NCBI RefSeq assembly: GCF_947495735.1
Contig: NZ_CANMAA010000002.1
Location: forward strand, 124,001-188,000
DNA length: 64,000 bases
Direction of reading: 5' to 3'
From: an uncultured Pseudokineococcus sp.
GTDB lineage: Bacteria > Actinomycetota > Actinomycetes > Actinomycetales > Quadrisphaeraceae
Shown: piece after piece, positions 49,110-56,785 of the stretch
Numbering within the stretch: the stretch's first letter is position 1
Layout of the letters: every line of letters starts with the position of its first letter
Notes under the pieces: model-generated
Told to the model about the DNA's origin: nothing
Seen by the model: the letters and a program-made list of their open reading frames with translations, nothing else
Database searches by the model: none
Made by a program: the position numbers and the translations under genes

Positions 49110-50015
49110 ATGTCTCTGTCCTCCACCCCGCCGCGTCAGGTGCAGATCGGTGACGCGGCGTCGTTCGTCGGCACCACGCCTCGGGCGATCCGCCACTACC
49201 ACCAGATCGGCCTGCTCCCCGAGCCTGAGCGGGGCAGCGACGGGCGCCGCCGCTACGGCTACGAGGACATGATCCGGCTGCTGTGGATCCGCAAGATGGC
49301 CGACGCCGGGATCGCCCTGGACGACATCCGTGCCGCTTTCGACGGCACAGCACCTGCTGGGGCCGGTGCCGATCACGACATCGCGGGCGTCCTGGGACGG
49401 CTGGAGAAGACCCTGGGCGCCCGGGAAGCAGAGCTGCAGCTCCAGCAGGCTGCCGTGCAGCGCATGCGCACCCGAGGCAGCAGGGCGGGTCTGCTCTCCG
49501 ACCTCGTCACCGACCGCCTCGCGACCCTGCCCGAGGGCTTCCTCCGTCAGTCAGACCTGGACAGCCTCCTGGTCATCGAGCGGATCTTCGGCCCGCTCGG
49601 TGCGGCCATCAACGTCACCCGTCACCTCGCCATGGCCACCCACCCGAGCCTGCGGGAGGAATCCGACCGCGTCGAAGCCGCCGAGGAGGCCCTCGACGAC
49701 ACGGTCGCCGTCGACGACCCCCGGGTGGCACAGGTGGCTGCCGAACGACACGCCTTCGACCTGGCGCTGGACGCCGTCATCGAGAGCTCCGGCCTGGCGC
49801 AGGACGACGAAGCGCTCTGCGACTCCTGGGAAGCCCTGCACCCTGACCCCGCAGATGAGGGTCAGGACGAGGCCGCCCGCGGCCTCGGCGAGGGGGCGAG
49901 GGTCATGAGCGCCGTCGAAGCCGTGGGGAAGATGCCCTACGACTTCTCCCCCGCCCGCGTGCGGTGCATGGAGCTGGCCGTGGAGCTCGCCGCCCACGAG
50001 CCACCCGCCCCTTGA
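49110..50015 (+). CDS. MerR-family transcriptional regulator with a long C-terminal domain
   Basis: The 301-aa protein has the MerR DNA-binding domain at residues 10-80 (VQIGDAASFVGTTPRAIRHYHQIGLLPEPERGSDGRRRYGYEDMIRLLWI), then a coiled-coil dimerisation helix (LGRLEKTLGAREAELQLQQAAVQRM). The following 180 residues are mostly helical and acidic, and match no effector domain I know. ATG 49110 has GAGGAAGG at good spacing. A TAGCGT hexamer at 49057-49062 may be its -10. No obvious target gene is adjacent, since the next gene is 420 bp away. Confidence 0.87.
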   Translation: MSLSSTPPRQVQIGDAASFVGTTPRAIRHYHQIGLLPEPERGSDGRRRYGYEDMIRLLWIRKMADAGIALDDIRAAFDGTAPAGAGADHDIAGVLGRLEKTLGAREAELQLQQAAVQRMRTRGSRAGLLSDLVTDRLATLPEGFLRQSDLDSLLVIERIFGPLGAAINVTRHLAMATHPSLREESDRVEAAEEALDDTVAVDDPRVAQVAAERHAFDLALDAVIESSGLAQDDEALCDSWEALHPDPADEGQDEAARGLGEGARVMSAVEAVGKMPYDFSPARVRCMELAVELAAHEPPAP

Positions 50016-50434
50016 GCCCGCAGATGCCGGCAGCAGTGAGCGCACGCCCGAGGGACTACCGCCGTCCGGTGCGGCGCTGACGTCGACGGCTCGACGAGCC
50101 GACACGCGCAGGAGCCGACAGCTGCACCTCGATGGTCGTCCGTTGCTCCATCGCTCCGAAGACCTCTGGCGTCGTGGCACCAACCTCCAGACAGCCCCAG
50201 CGGCACCCATCGGTGGTGTGTCGAGAACCATCAGACCGGATCGGGGACGCCGAGCAGGAGGCTCCCCACGACGACGGCGTCCGCGGCGCCGCCACGGCCA
50301 CGGGGCGTGGCGCGCGACACCCGTCGTCGCAGCCGTCCTGGTCGCCGATCGTCAGCGGGGCGACGCTTCGGTGGCATGGCCGGGTGCTGTCCCAGCCACC
50401 CGCGACCGGGGGCGGCGCTGTTACCTTCCACGTC
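50016..50434. other. About 400 bp without a supported gene
   Basis: No frame on either strand gives a convincing protein. The stretch contains one copy of a 25-bp dispersed repeat (50100-50124) and, at its end, the TACCTT hexamer (50422-50427) 7 nt before the start of the lipoprotein gene. Confidence 0.55.
50100..50124 (+). repeat. 25-bp dispersed repeat, copy 1
   Basis: It reads cgacacgcgcaggagccgac then agctg. A second copy with a single mismatch lies at 51123-51147. Confidence 0.7.
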
Positions 50435-50980
50435 GTGCGGAGTCGTGTGATGGGTCGTCTTCGCGGGCTGGCTGGCCTGTCGGTCGTGGCAGCAGCTCTG
50501 GTGACTGGGTGTTCCGGCGGCAACGAGGTCTCCCAGGTCGCGAGAGGCGACGTCTACAACCCGGAGCCGGCCGCAGAGGACGTCGCAGTCCCGGACGCGG
50601 ACGCTGTTCTCGATGGTGTGGAGGCTGTTCGCCGGGACTACCCGGGGGCGGACTTCCTCGTCGCCCCCACCCTCGGCCGTGCAGACCAGCCGCTCGCTCC
50701 CTTTCGCGCTCCCGACGGGTACGCCGTGGTGGTGCGCTGCCTGACGGCGGGTCTGGTCGAGGCGGAGGTCTCCGACCCCGAGGCCGAGGACGCGGGCCTG
50801 TCGGACGTGGGCGACATCTCGCAGCCTCAGGAGTGCGAGGGTGCTTGGGGATGGAGCGAGGCCCGCGCCAGCACCGGTGGGACTGTTGAGGTCACCATCA
50901 CTGCGCCCGAGGACACCTACTGGGTGGCCGGGGTCGCCGGGCCTCAGCCCGCGCCCACCGACGGGCAGACGACGGGTTAG
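50435..50980 (+). CDS. Hypothetical lipoprotein
   Basis: The 181-aa product has a basic N-terminus, a hydrophobic stretch and the lipobox LVTGC near residue 30, so it should be exported and lipid-anchored. The mature part is acidic (Asp/Glu-rich) with two cysteines (VRCLTAG, PQECEGAWGW) that could form a disulfide. I recognise no domain. GTG 50435 is leaderless, with TACCTT 7 nt upstream. The gene is flanked by non-coding DNA on both sides. Confidence 0.75.
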   Translation: MRSRVMGRLRGLAGLSVVAAALVTGCSGGNEVSQVARGDVYNPEPAAEDVAVPDADAVLDGVEAVRRDYPGADFLVAPTLGRADQPLAPFRAPDGYAVVVRCLTAGLVEAEVSDPEAEDAGLSDVGDISQPQECEGAWGWSEARASTGGTVEVTITAPEDTYWVAGVAGPQPAPTDGQTTG

Positions 50981-51122
50981 CTCCTCGCGCCACGCCGCAT
51001 CGGGGCGGGCCGCCGACGCGGTGACGTCGGCAGATCCGCCCCGCAGACCAGGGGGCGCGGTCGTCGTCGACCCGGGTCCGGTCCTCACGTGGAGCAGCGG
51101 TGAGCCGCGAGAGGGCGACGCG

Positions 51123-51147
51123 CGACACGCGCAGGAGTCGACAGCTG
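51123..51147 (+). repeat. 25-bp dispersed repeat, copy 2
   Basis: Same sequence as 50100-50124 except T for C in the middle. The 280 bp after the lipoprotein gene otherwise contain nothing I can support. Confidence 0.7.
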
Positions 51148-51261
51148 TCCCCCCTCAATGGGTGCCCCTTGGTCTGGTGCTCGGGGCACCGGAAGGTGTG
51201 GCACACGCCTCCTGACGCCTGGCGCGACCCCGCCGAGCGCCTGTGTCAAGACGATCGCATC

Positions 51262-51489
51262 ACGCCGCGGACACCCCACGCCGGCAGTGGCTGCCCCAGC
51301 GCCGGTGAGCGCCACGGCAGCGACCGACGGCCAGAGGCTCCTAGCCGCCTCTGCCCTCTCCCCCGGGCTCGACTCGAAGACCATCGGCAGCGTCAGAACG
51401 GCGCCGAGGACCAGCAGGAGAACAGCCACCACCCACAGCCACGAAGCGCGCCACGACCACGCGCTCGACTAGCTGCTCTCGTCAGCCAT
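51262..51489 (-). pseudogene. Decayed copy of the small membrane protein at 58801-59040
   Basis: The frame from ATG 51489 reads MADESS, then a TAG stop at 51469-51471, then SSAWSWRASWLWVVAVLLLV and on through MVFESSPGERAEA to GCPRR. It is clearly homologous to the intact gene at 58801-59040, which reads MAEVRSPSSPWSW. The upstream DNA is also shared: TACCTT 6 nt before the ATG and about 50 bp beyond. The original stop codon is lost, so the frame runs on. Re-initiation at GTG 51432 would give only a truncated helix protein. Confidence 0.75.
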
Positions 51490-51688
51490 GCCGCGAAGGT
51501 AGAACCTCCACCGACTCCTCGTCCGGACGTCCCGCGCACGATCCTCGACCGGGCGGCCCGCGCCCGGTACGAGTCCGGCTCCAGTGGTTCTCTGCAGCAG
51601 CGCCTCGACACTTCCACGTCTTCACCCCGCTGCACTCCCGTCGCTGAAGAGCCGACGACCAGCGGTCACCCGCCCGTAGTCTCCGCTC

Positions 51689-52378
51689 GTGAGCACGATG
51701 ACGGGCAGTCACAGGTCCGACCGCGCGCGTCACAGCCCTACGTCCCGCACGCGGTGGGGCCTGCGGACGCGACTGGCGATCGCCGCGATCGGCCTGCTCG
51801 TCGCCGTCCTGACCACCGTGGTCGGGGTGCACCCCTCCTCCCCCGAGCGGCTGCGCGCAGACGTCGCCGCCGGCGACGCCACGACCGTCCAAGCCTTCGG
51901 GTACCGCGTGCCCGGCGTCGAGGGCGTCGAGACGTACGCGACCCAGGAGATCCGCTGGCGCACCGGACTCATCACGCGGTCGGCCCAGGTGGACCGCCAG
52001 ACCCCGGACGGGATCGGGAGCGACGCCACCACCGAGCTGCGCCAGATCGCCCCCGACCTCGAGGTCGAGCGCCGAGAGCCCGTCACGAGCGCCGCACTCC
52101 TCTACGACGTCGTCGTCCCCTGGTGGCTCCCGCTGCTCGCCGTCGGCGGATGGCTCAGCGCCCTCATCGCCCTGGTCAGCGGCACCGAGCCCTGGCGCCT
52201 GACGCGCTGGGGCTGGGCCTGGTCCTTCTTCCTGGTGCCACCCGTGGGCGTCCTGCTCTTCTGCCTGCTCTCGGGGCCCACGCCGCTCGTCCCGCGACCG
52301 CGCCGCGCCCGTCGGATCGGGGGCCTCGGCGGCTTCCTCCTCGCCGTGGTGCTGCTCGTCGTGATCCCCGGGCGCTGA
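51689..52378 (+). CDS. Hypothetical membrane protein
   Basis: The 229-aa product has one helix near residues 28-48, an extracytoplasmic segment of about 95 residues (PSSPERLRADVAAGDATTVQAFGY...), and three further helices from about residue 145 (WWLPLLAVGGWLSALIALV; WGWAWSFFLVPPVGVLLFCLL; GGFLLAVVLLVVIPGR). No domain is recognised. GTG 51689 follows TAGTCT by 6 nt, so the transcript is leaderless. Confidence 0.78.
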   Translation: MSTMTGSHRSDRARHSPTSRTRWGLRTRLAIAAIGLLVAVLTTVVGVHPSSPERLRADVAAGDATTVQAFGYRVPGVEGVETYATQEIRWRTGLITRSAQVDRQTPDGIGSDATTELRQIAPDLEVERREPVTSAALLYDVVVPWWLPLLAVGGWLSALIALVSGTEPWRLTRWGWAWSFFLVPPVGVLLFCLLSGPTPLVPRPRRARRIGGLGGFLLAVVLLVVIPGR

Positions 52379-52583
52379 GCGCGAAGGGCGTCCCACAGCT
52401 GGTCCTCAACTGAGCACCGCGCTCCGACAACGCCGCTGGGGCCGCCTGCCTGGGCGACGTCGCGTGTTCCCCGTCCTCGCCCCTGCCTACGCCGGCACCA
52501 TGTCCCACGCCGTGGACCCAGTGGCGGCGCGGCCACACAGCCTGCCGACTCGCAGCGACAGTCGCATCGACCAGGGAGACGTC

Positions 52584-53003
52584 ATGAGCATGAGCGAGCG
52601 TGGAGCCCTGCGCGGCGCGCTGGGCGGCGCGGCCGTCATCTTCGCCGTCGTGACGCTCCCCATCCTGCTGACGTCAGACGCAGCGTTCGCGCCCCCGACC
52701 CTCATCCTCGCCGCCTACGCCTGCCTGCCGGGCGCCGCGTGCGGAGCTCTGGCCGGGGCCCTCCTGACCCGAGGACGCTCCTGGATCGTCGCCGCCGCCG
52801 CCTCCAGCGCCATGGCGATCCTCGCGGTCATCGCCGCGCTGCTGCTGTTCACCGACGGCCAGCTCACCAACGACGTGCCGGGCTCACTCGGACTGGCGGG
52901 CGCCCTCTGCGGGGCAGCCACCCTCGTCGCCGTGTGGCAGTCCTGGGCGATGGCACGCCGCCGCGACCGCGCACCCCTCCGAGGACTCCTCACCAGGGCG
53001 TGA
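52584..53003 (+). CDS. Hypothetical four-helix membrane protein
   Basis: The 139-aa product contains four hydrophobic helices connected by very short loops and ends in a basic tail (RRRDRAPLRGLLTRA). I recognise no family. ATG 52584 follows AGGGAGA at ribosome-binding distance. An in-frame ATG at 52500, 6 nt after TACGCC, would add 28 polar residues. A hairpin follows at 53017-53041. Confidence 0.72.
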   Translation: MSMSERGALRGALGGAAVIFAVVTLPILLTSDAAFAPPTLILAAYACLPGAACGALAGALLTRGRSWIVAAAASSAMAILAVIAALLLFTDGQLTNDVPGSLGLAGALCGAATLVAVWQSWAMARRRDRAPLRGLLTRA

Positions 53004-53016
53004 CTGCATCCGCGTG

Positions 53017-53041
53017 TCGACGTCCTCAGGGAGGACGTCGA
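53017..53041 (+). terminator. 11-bp hairpin
   Basis: Arms tcgacgtcctc / gaggacgtcga with a 3-nt loop, 14 bp past the stop of the four-helix protein gene. Confidence 0.65.
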
Positions 53042-53353
53042 GCCGGTTCCGCCGACGATGGTTGACCGGACACCCCACGTCGCCGGCGGGTGCCCCGATC
53101 AGGCACAGCAGGTGCGGGGTGCTGACAGCGTGAGCCCCGACGAACGCTCGAGAGCCACGCCAGACGACGTCGACTCGAGGACCACGGACGACCAGACGCA
53201 GACCAGCTCCGGTCCTCCCGACCACGACGCCCGCAAGCCCTAGCCGATCGTCGTGGACGTCCTGAGACCGCCATCTCCTCTGTCGGGACGACCGACCGGT
53301 TGGCGCGGCGATCACCGCGCCGACGCCTGACACCCGGCCGCGGACGGCCCCCC
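53042..53353. other. About 310 bp without a supported gene
   Basis: A 61-codon frame at 53058-53243 encodes only polar low-complexity sequence and lacks a start signal, so I do not call it. Nothing else stands out. Confidence 0.5.
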
Positions 53354-53365
53354 GATGATGCGTCC

Positions 53366-53413
53366 ATGACCACCCCGTCCCACCGCCCGCACCGACGAAG
53401 CCGGCACCGGTGA
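53366..53413 (+). CDS. 15-codon leader ORF before the DUF4262 gene
   Basis: The frame reads MTTPSHRPHRRSRHR and stops. Its ATG lies 6 nt after GATGAT (53354-53359), the spacing seen for leaderless starts in this window. Its TGA overlaps the GTG of the DUF4262 gene (GTGA at 53410-53413). Eight of 15 residues are Arg or His. It could couple translation to the downstream gene or act as an amino-acid-responsive leader. Both are inference. Confidence 0.5.
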   Translation: MTTPSHRPHRRSRHR

Positions 53414-54177
53414 AGCGTCGGAAGAAGCGAGAGCTCGACGAGCTCCGCGCGGTCATCGACCGCTACGGGCACGCCGTGCGATGCGTCCTGGACGACGACG
53501 AGGGCGAAGCCCAGGTCGTCGCCTACACCGTCGGGCTCTCCGCCCGCGAGCACCCCGAGCTGATCTGCACCGGCCTGCCCTCCTCGTCCGCCATCTGGCT
53601 GCTCAACCAGCTCGGCAACCGCGTGCACACCGGCGAGGTCCTCCGCGCGGGCAGCCTCCTCGACGCCGGCGAAGCGGACGACCCGCACCCCGTCGTCCTC
53701 ATCGACGCCGACGACGACCACGAGCTCGGCGTCGTCGAGACCCTCTACGGCGACCGCCCCACCCTCCAGGTGGTCTGGACCGATTCCACCGGCCGCTTCC
53801 CCTGGCACCCCGGCTACGCCAACCCGCCCGACGTGCAGGACCTGCGCGGCGAGGTGCCGGTGCCCTTGCTCGCGCTGCCGTGCCCGCAGGTGCCGCCCTC
53901 CCCGGCGGCCGCAGACCGCGAGCACGACCTCGTCTTCTCGACCCAGGCAGTGCTCGACGGCGCAGCAGTCACCAAGGTCTGGCACGAGGCCGACGGCGAA
54001 TGGCAGCTCCTGGACGACGACGTCACCGACGACTCCGTACCCGTCCTCGTCCACCGCGAGCACCTGGTCGAGGCCGACCACACCGTCGCCGACGTCCTCG
54101 ACATCCCCGCTGGCAGCTGCGCCACGCGCGACAGTCCGACGGCGCCCTGGGTGCGCTGGCCCCTCGGCTCAGCCTGA
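53410..54177 (+). CDS. DUF4262 domain protein
   Basis: The 255-aa cytoplasmic protein carries the DUF4262 signature near residues 15-60 (IDRYGHAVRCVLDDDEGEAQVVAYTVGLSAREHPELICTGLPSSSA) and the following block with HPGY and QVVWTDSTGRFPWHPGY. The second half (from about residue 165) is a further acidic region. The family's function is unknown. GTG 53410 is supported by coupling to the leader ORF. No other good ribosome site is present. Confidence 0.85.
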   Translation: MKRRKKRELDELRAVIDRYGHAVRCVLDDDEGEAQVVAYTVGLSAREHPELICTGLPSSSAIWLLNQLGNRVHTGEVLRAGSLLDAGEADDPHPVVLIDADDDHELGVVETLYGDRPTLQVVWTDSTGRFPWHPGYANPPDVQDLRGEVPVPLLALPCPQVPPSPAAADREHDLVFSTQAVLDGAAVTKVWHEADGEWQLLDDDVTDDSVPVLVHREHLVEADHTVADVLDIPAGSCATRDSPTAPWVRWPLGSA

Positions 54178-54238
54178 CCGCAGGGGACCCATGACGGGTG
54201 CGCTGCTGACGAGAGCGTCGTGACGGGCCTGACGCCGG

Positions 54239-54508
54239 TCAGCGAGCCACTGCCTCTTCGCGCCGCTGCGCCACCGCCCCCGCCGCGAAGGCAGCAGCGA
54301 AACACAGCCAGCCCACGAGAACGGCGATGACGAGCGTGATGCGCCACCCCGAGGAGCCACCCTCGAGGATCAGCGGCGCGATGACCACCAGCCACGCAAT
54401 ACCCATGACCACGGAGAACACGGACTGGCCGATGGACCCTCGCCGCGTCGGCATCCGCCGCTGCCATCGCGGAGTGCCGCGCGCGCCCTTGCGCTGCTCA
54501 ACAGTCAT
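54239..54508 (-). CDS. Small two-helix membrane protein
   Basis: The 89-aa product has a basic N-terminus (RKGARGTPRWQRRMPTRR), helices at about residues 29-48 and 57-78, and a charged tail. No family is recognised. ATG 54508 is preceded by TATGGG at 7 nt (minus strand), a weak leaderless promoter. The gene converges on the DUF4262 gene. Confidence 0.65.
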   Translation of the reverse strand: MTVEQRKGARGTPRWQRRMPTRRGSIGQSVFSVVMGIAWLVVIAPLILEGGSSGWRITLVIAVLVGWLCFAAAFAAGAVAQRREEAVAR

Positions 54509-54524
54509 GTGTCTACCCATACCA

Positions 54525-54810
54525 GCCACAGGTGACTGCTGCCGGAGTGCGCGGCGACCAAGGTGCTGTGCCTTGGCCGTGCCCCGGCAGCCGGCCGGCG
54601 TCAGCGACAGCCCGTGCCAGCTCCTAGCGACAGCGCTCCTGGCGGCCGAGGAGCGGCCGGCGGCGCTCCAGGTGTCCGTCCAGGATCTTGAACCGGTCAC
54701 ACCGTCCGGTACCACCTGACCGAGCAGCAGCCCCGGCTCGTCGACGAGCACGAGGTCCCGCAGTCCTGACCCGTCCGAGGACGTCGCTGACAGCCTGGCC
54801 CCGCGCGGGC
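54525..54810. other. About 290 bp without a supported gene, possible gene remnant on the minus strand
   Basis: Minus-strand frames here read protein-like pieces (RDLVLVDEPGLLLGQVVPDG in one frame, RFKILDGHLERRRPLLGRQE in another) that would join after a one-base shift near 54690, but no start or family is visible. I treat it as non-coding, with low certainty. Confidence 0.3.
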
Positions 54811-54821
54811 GACACTGCGCC

Positions 54822-55409
54822 ATGCCCCGAGCAGCCGGCGACCGTGCGTCGTCCCCGCGACGCCTGGCCCTCCCCCTCACCAGCGGCCTCGCGCTGTGGG
54901 CGTTCGCGCACTATGTCCTGTCCCTGCCCGGGGCCTTCGACAGCGACAACGGCACCTTCCACACGTGGGCCCTGGCCACTAGCTGGGTCATCACGAGCTG
55001 CGGGGCCGTCCTCGCGCTCGTGTGCGCCTACCGGCTCGCGCGCCGCGTCGAGGCCCACCTGCTCACCCGCAACCACACGCCCGAGACGCCGGAAACGCAG
55101 CCGTCAGCCTCGACCGGGGGCTGGCGCAGTTCGCCGGCCACCGTGCTGATCGCCGGGAGCGTCCTGCTCACCGCCGCCTCTGAGCTGTTGTGGGTCTTCG
55201 TCAGCCCAGGCCTGGGCATGAGCTCGTGGGCCATCGGCATCTTCACCGTCGTCGGCAGCGTCGTGGCTCCCGCCGCGCTGACCGCGGGCGTCTACCTGGC
55301 CCTGCGCCGGCTCGAGGACCACCTCGCCGGCCACCGACGCGACAAGGCCCCGACCGCTGCCGGAGGACCCCACGCATCTGGCCTGACCAGCCCTTACGTC
55401 AGGACCTAG
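54822..55409 (+). CDS. Hypothetical DUF2975-like membrane protein
   Basis: The 195-aa product has four helices (about residues 17-33, 48-68, 105-125 and 135-160). The spacing and the short Arg-rich link between helices 2 and 3 (YRLARRVEAHLLTRN) are reminiscent of DUF2975, but the match is only an impression. ATG 54822 lies 5 nt after GACACT. Confidence 0.65.
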   Translation: MPRAAGDRASSPRRLALPLTSGLALWAFAHYVLSLPGAFDSDNGTFHTWALATSWVITSCGAVLALVCAYRLARRVEAHLLTRNHTPETPETQPSASTGGWRSSPATVLIAGSVLLTAASELLWVFVSPGLGMSSWAIGIFTVVGSVVAPAALTAGVYLALRRLEDHLAGHRRDKAPTAAGGPHASGLTSPYVRT

Positions 55410-55544
55410 ACCCGCTGCCGGAGCAGTTGGCCGCTCAACAACAATTCCCACTCCCCCTCGTGAGGCTGTGTCACCGAGGATCGGCTCACGGACAGGCAGG
55501 ACGGACCTCGTCAGCGTTCCCGAGCTGGCGTCTACCGTCCTCGC

Positions 55545-55784
55545 ATGGGCGACAGGCTGAGTCGGTACGAAGGGCACCCATCCGATGAGCCCCGGATGAG
55601 CTACCTCACCAACCTGATGTGGGGGCTCCCTTCGGCGTTGGCCACCGTGGCGCTGATCAACATCCTCCGGCGACTGATGCCGGACGACCGGCTGCTGCCC
55701 TTCTTGCTCGCACCCACCATCGTCATCGTCATCGTGCTCCTACTGCGTCGCCTTCTTCCTCGACGTGTGACGGGGAACCGCTAA
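55545..55784 (+). CDS. Small two-helix membrane protein
   Basis: The 79-aa product has helices at about residues 25-42 and 50-67, followed by an Arg-rich end. TACCGT at 55533-55538 lies 6 nt before ATG 55545, so the start is leaderless. No family is recognised. About 215 bp of non-coding DNA follow. Confidence 0.65.
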   Translation: MGDRLSRYEGHPSDEPRMSYLTNLMWGLPSALATVALINILRRLMPDDRLLPFLLAPTIVIVIVLLLRRLLPRRVTGNR

Positions 55785-56000
55785 GGCGTCGCAGCTGGCG
55801 AAGCGGTCCCAGGTGGTGTTGCGACCACCCCTCTGCCCCCCATCTGCTGCGGGCATGCCCCGCGTCACGATCCCCGTCCGGTCACGATTCGCCGCGGGTC
55901 CGCCGTCACCGGCTCGTGCAGCACTCCCGAAGTGCGACCGCACGGGTGACAGACGGCCGGGCCCAGGTCGGCGCTTCGACGCCACCTCTAGCCTCCCCCC

Positions 56001-56618
56001 ATGGTCTGGCCGCGGATGGTGAGCTCGTCCGACCGGCGCTGCCGTCCGACGCTCCTCGCGGCGACAGCGCTGCTCCTCCTGCCGTCGTGCGCACCGGGAG
56101 CGACGGAGACCTCGAACCCACCCGCGACGACGGCGCCGTGCACGGGGACCACCGAGGCTGAGGACGACACGGAGATGGCAGCAGACGGAGCTCCCACCCG
56201 CTTCACCATCGCCCCCGACGACTACCACGTCCCCTACGCGGGTACCGCCGAGGACGGGCGCAAGTTCTTCCTGAGCCAGGAGCTGTTCGACGAGGACTCC
56301 TACGTCGGCCTCTTCCTCTGGCACCCCGACGGAACCTTCGACGAGGTGTGCGTGGACGCTGTCGCACGCCCCGACGGCCTGCCCCCGGGGCAGGCCGCCC
56401 CTGCCGGTGCAGACGACCTGGTCCAGGCCCGTCTGGCACAGCTGGGCGACTACGCCCTCGAGGACATCGAGGTCGAGCCCTTCATCGCCTCCGTGGACGG
56501 CGTCGACTTCGGGTGGCGCGTCGGGCAGTACGACGACGGCGAGCACTTCATCAACATCGAGCCCGGCAACTTCATCGCCTACTACGCCCCCTGGGACGGC
56601 TTCGACTACGACACATAG
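56001..56618 (+). CDS. Hypothetical lipoprotein
   Basis: The 205-aa product has a signal peptide ending in a lipobox-like LLLPSC near residue 31, a Thr/Pro linker, and an acidic mature domain (FTIAPDDYHVPYAGTAEDG...FIAYYAPWDGFDYDT) with aromatic residues. No family is recognised. ATG 56001 lies exactly 6 nt after TAGCCT (55989-55994), a clear leaderless start. It converges on the MFS gene. Confidence 0.75.
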   Translation: MVWPRMVSSSDRRCRPTLLAATALLLLPSCAPGATETSNPPATTAPCTGTTEAEDDTEMAADGAPTRFTIAPDDYHVPYAGTAEDGRKFFLSQELFDEDSYVGLFLWHPDGTFDEVCVDAVARPDGLPPGQAAPAGADDLVQARLAQLGDYALEDIEVEPFIASVDGVDFGWRVGQYDDGEHFINIEPGNFIAYYAPWDGFDYDT

Positions 56619-56785
56619 GCGCGCGGTCCTCCTGAGCCGCCAGCCCCACCGCGGGAGGGGCCCCGCGGACGTCGGGTGGACGCGAGCTCGCCTCCGGACA
56701 CGGATCCTCAACCGGTCACGTCGCCTGGACGTCAGGGGCCTGCTGTCGCCTGTTCGTGCAGCGGCCCGAAGCTCACGTCGAGGCC

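Noticed and set aside
48650-49126. 158-codon minus-strand frame before the MerR gene
   Set aside because: No start signal, no domain, repeat-derived residues, and no G/C third-position preference compared with other frames.
53058-53243. 61-codon polar ORF
   Set aside because: Low-complexity Asp/Ser/Thr sequence with no promoter or ribosome site. The 15-codon leader ORF just after it has better signals.
53273-53300. CTGTCGGGA sequence resembling a PafBC element upstream of the DUF4262 gene
   Set aside because: The position 8 bases later reads CGGTTG, which is not a -10, and it is about 70 bp from the likely transcript start.
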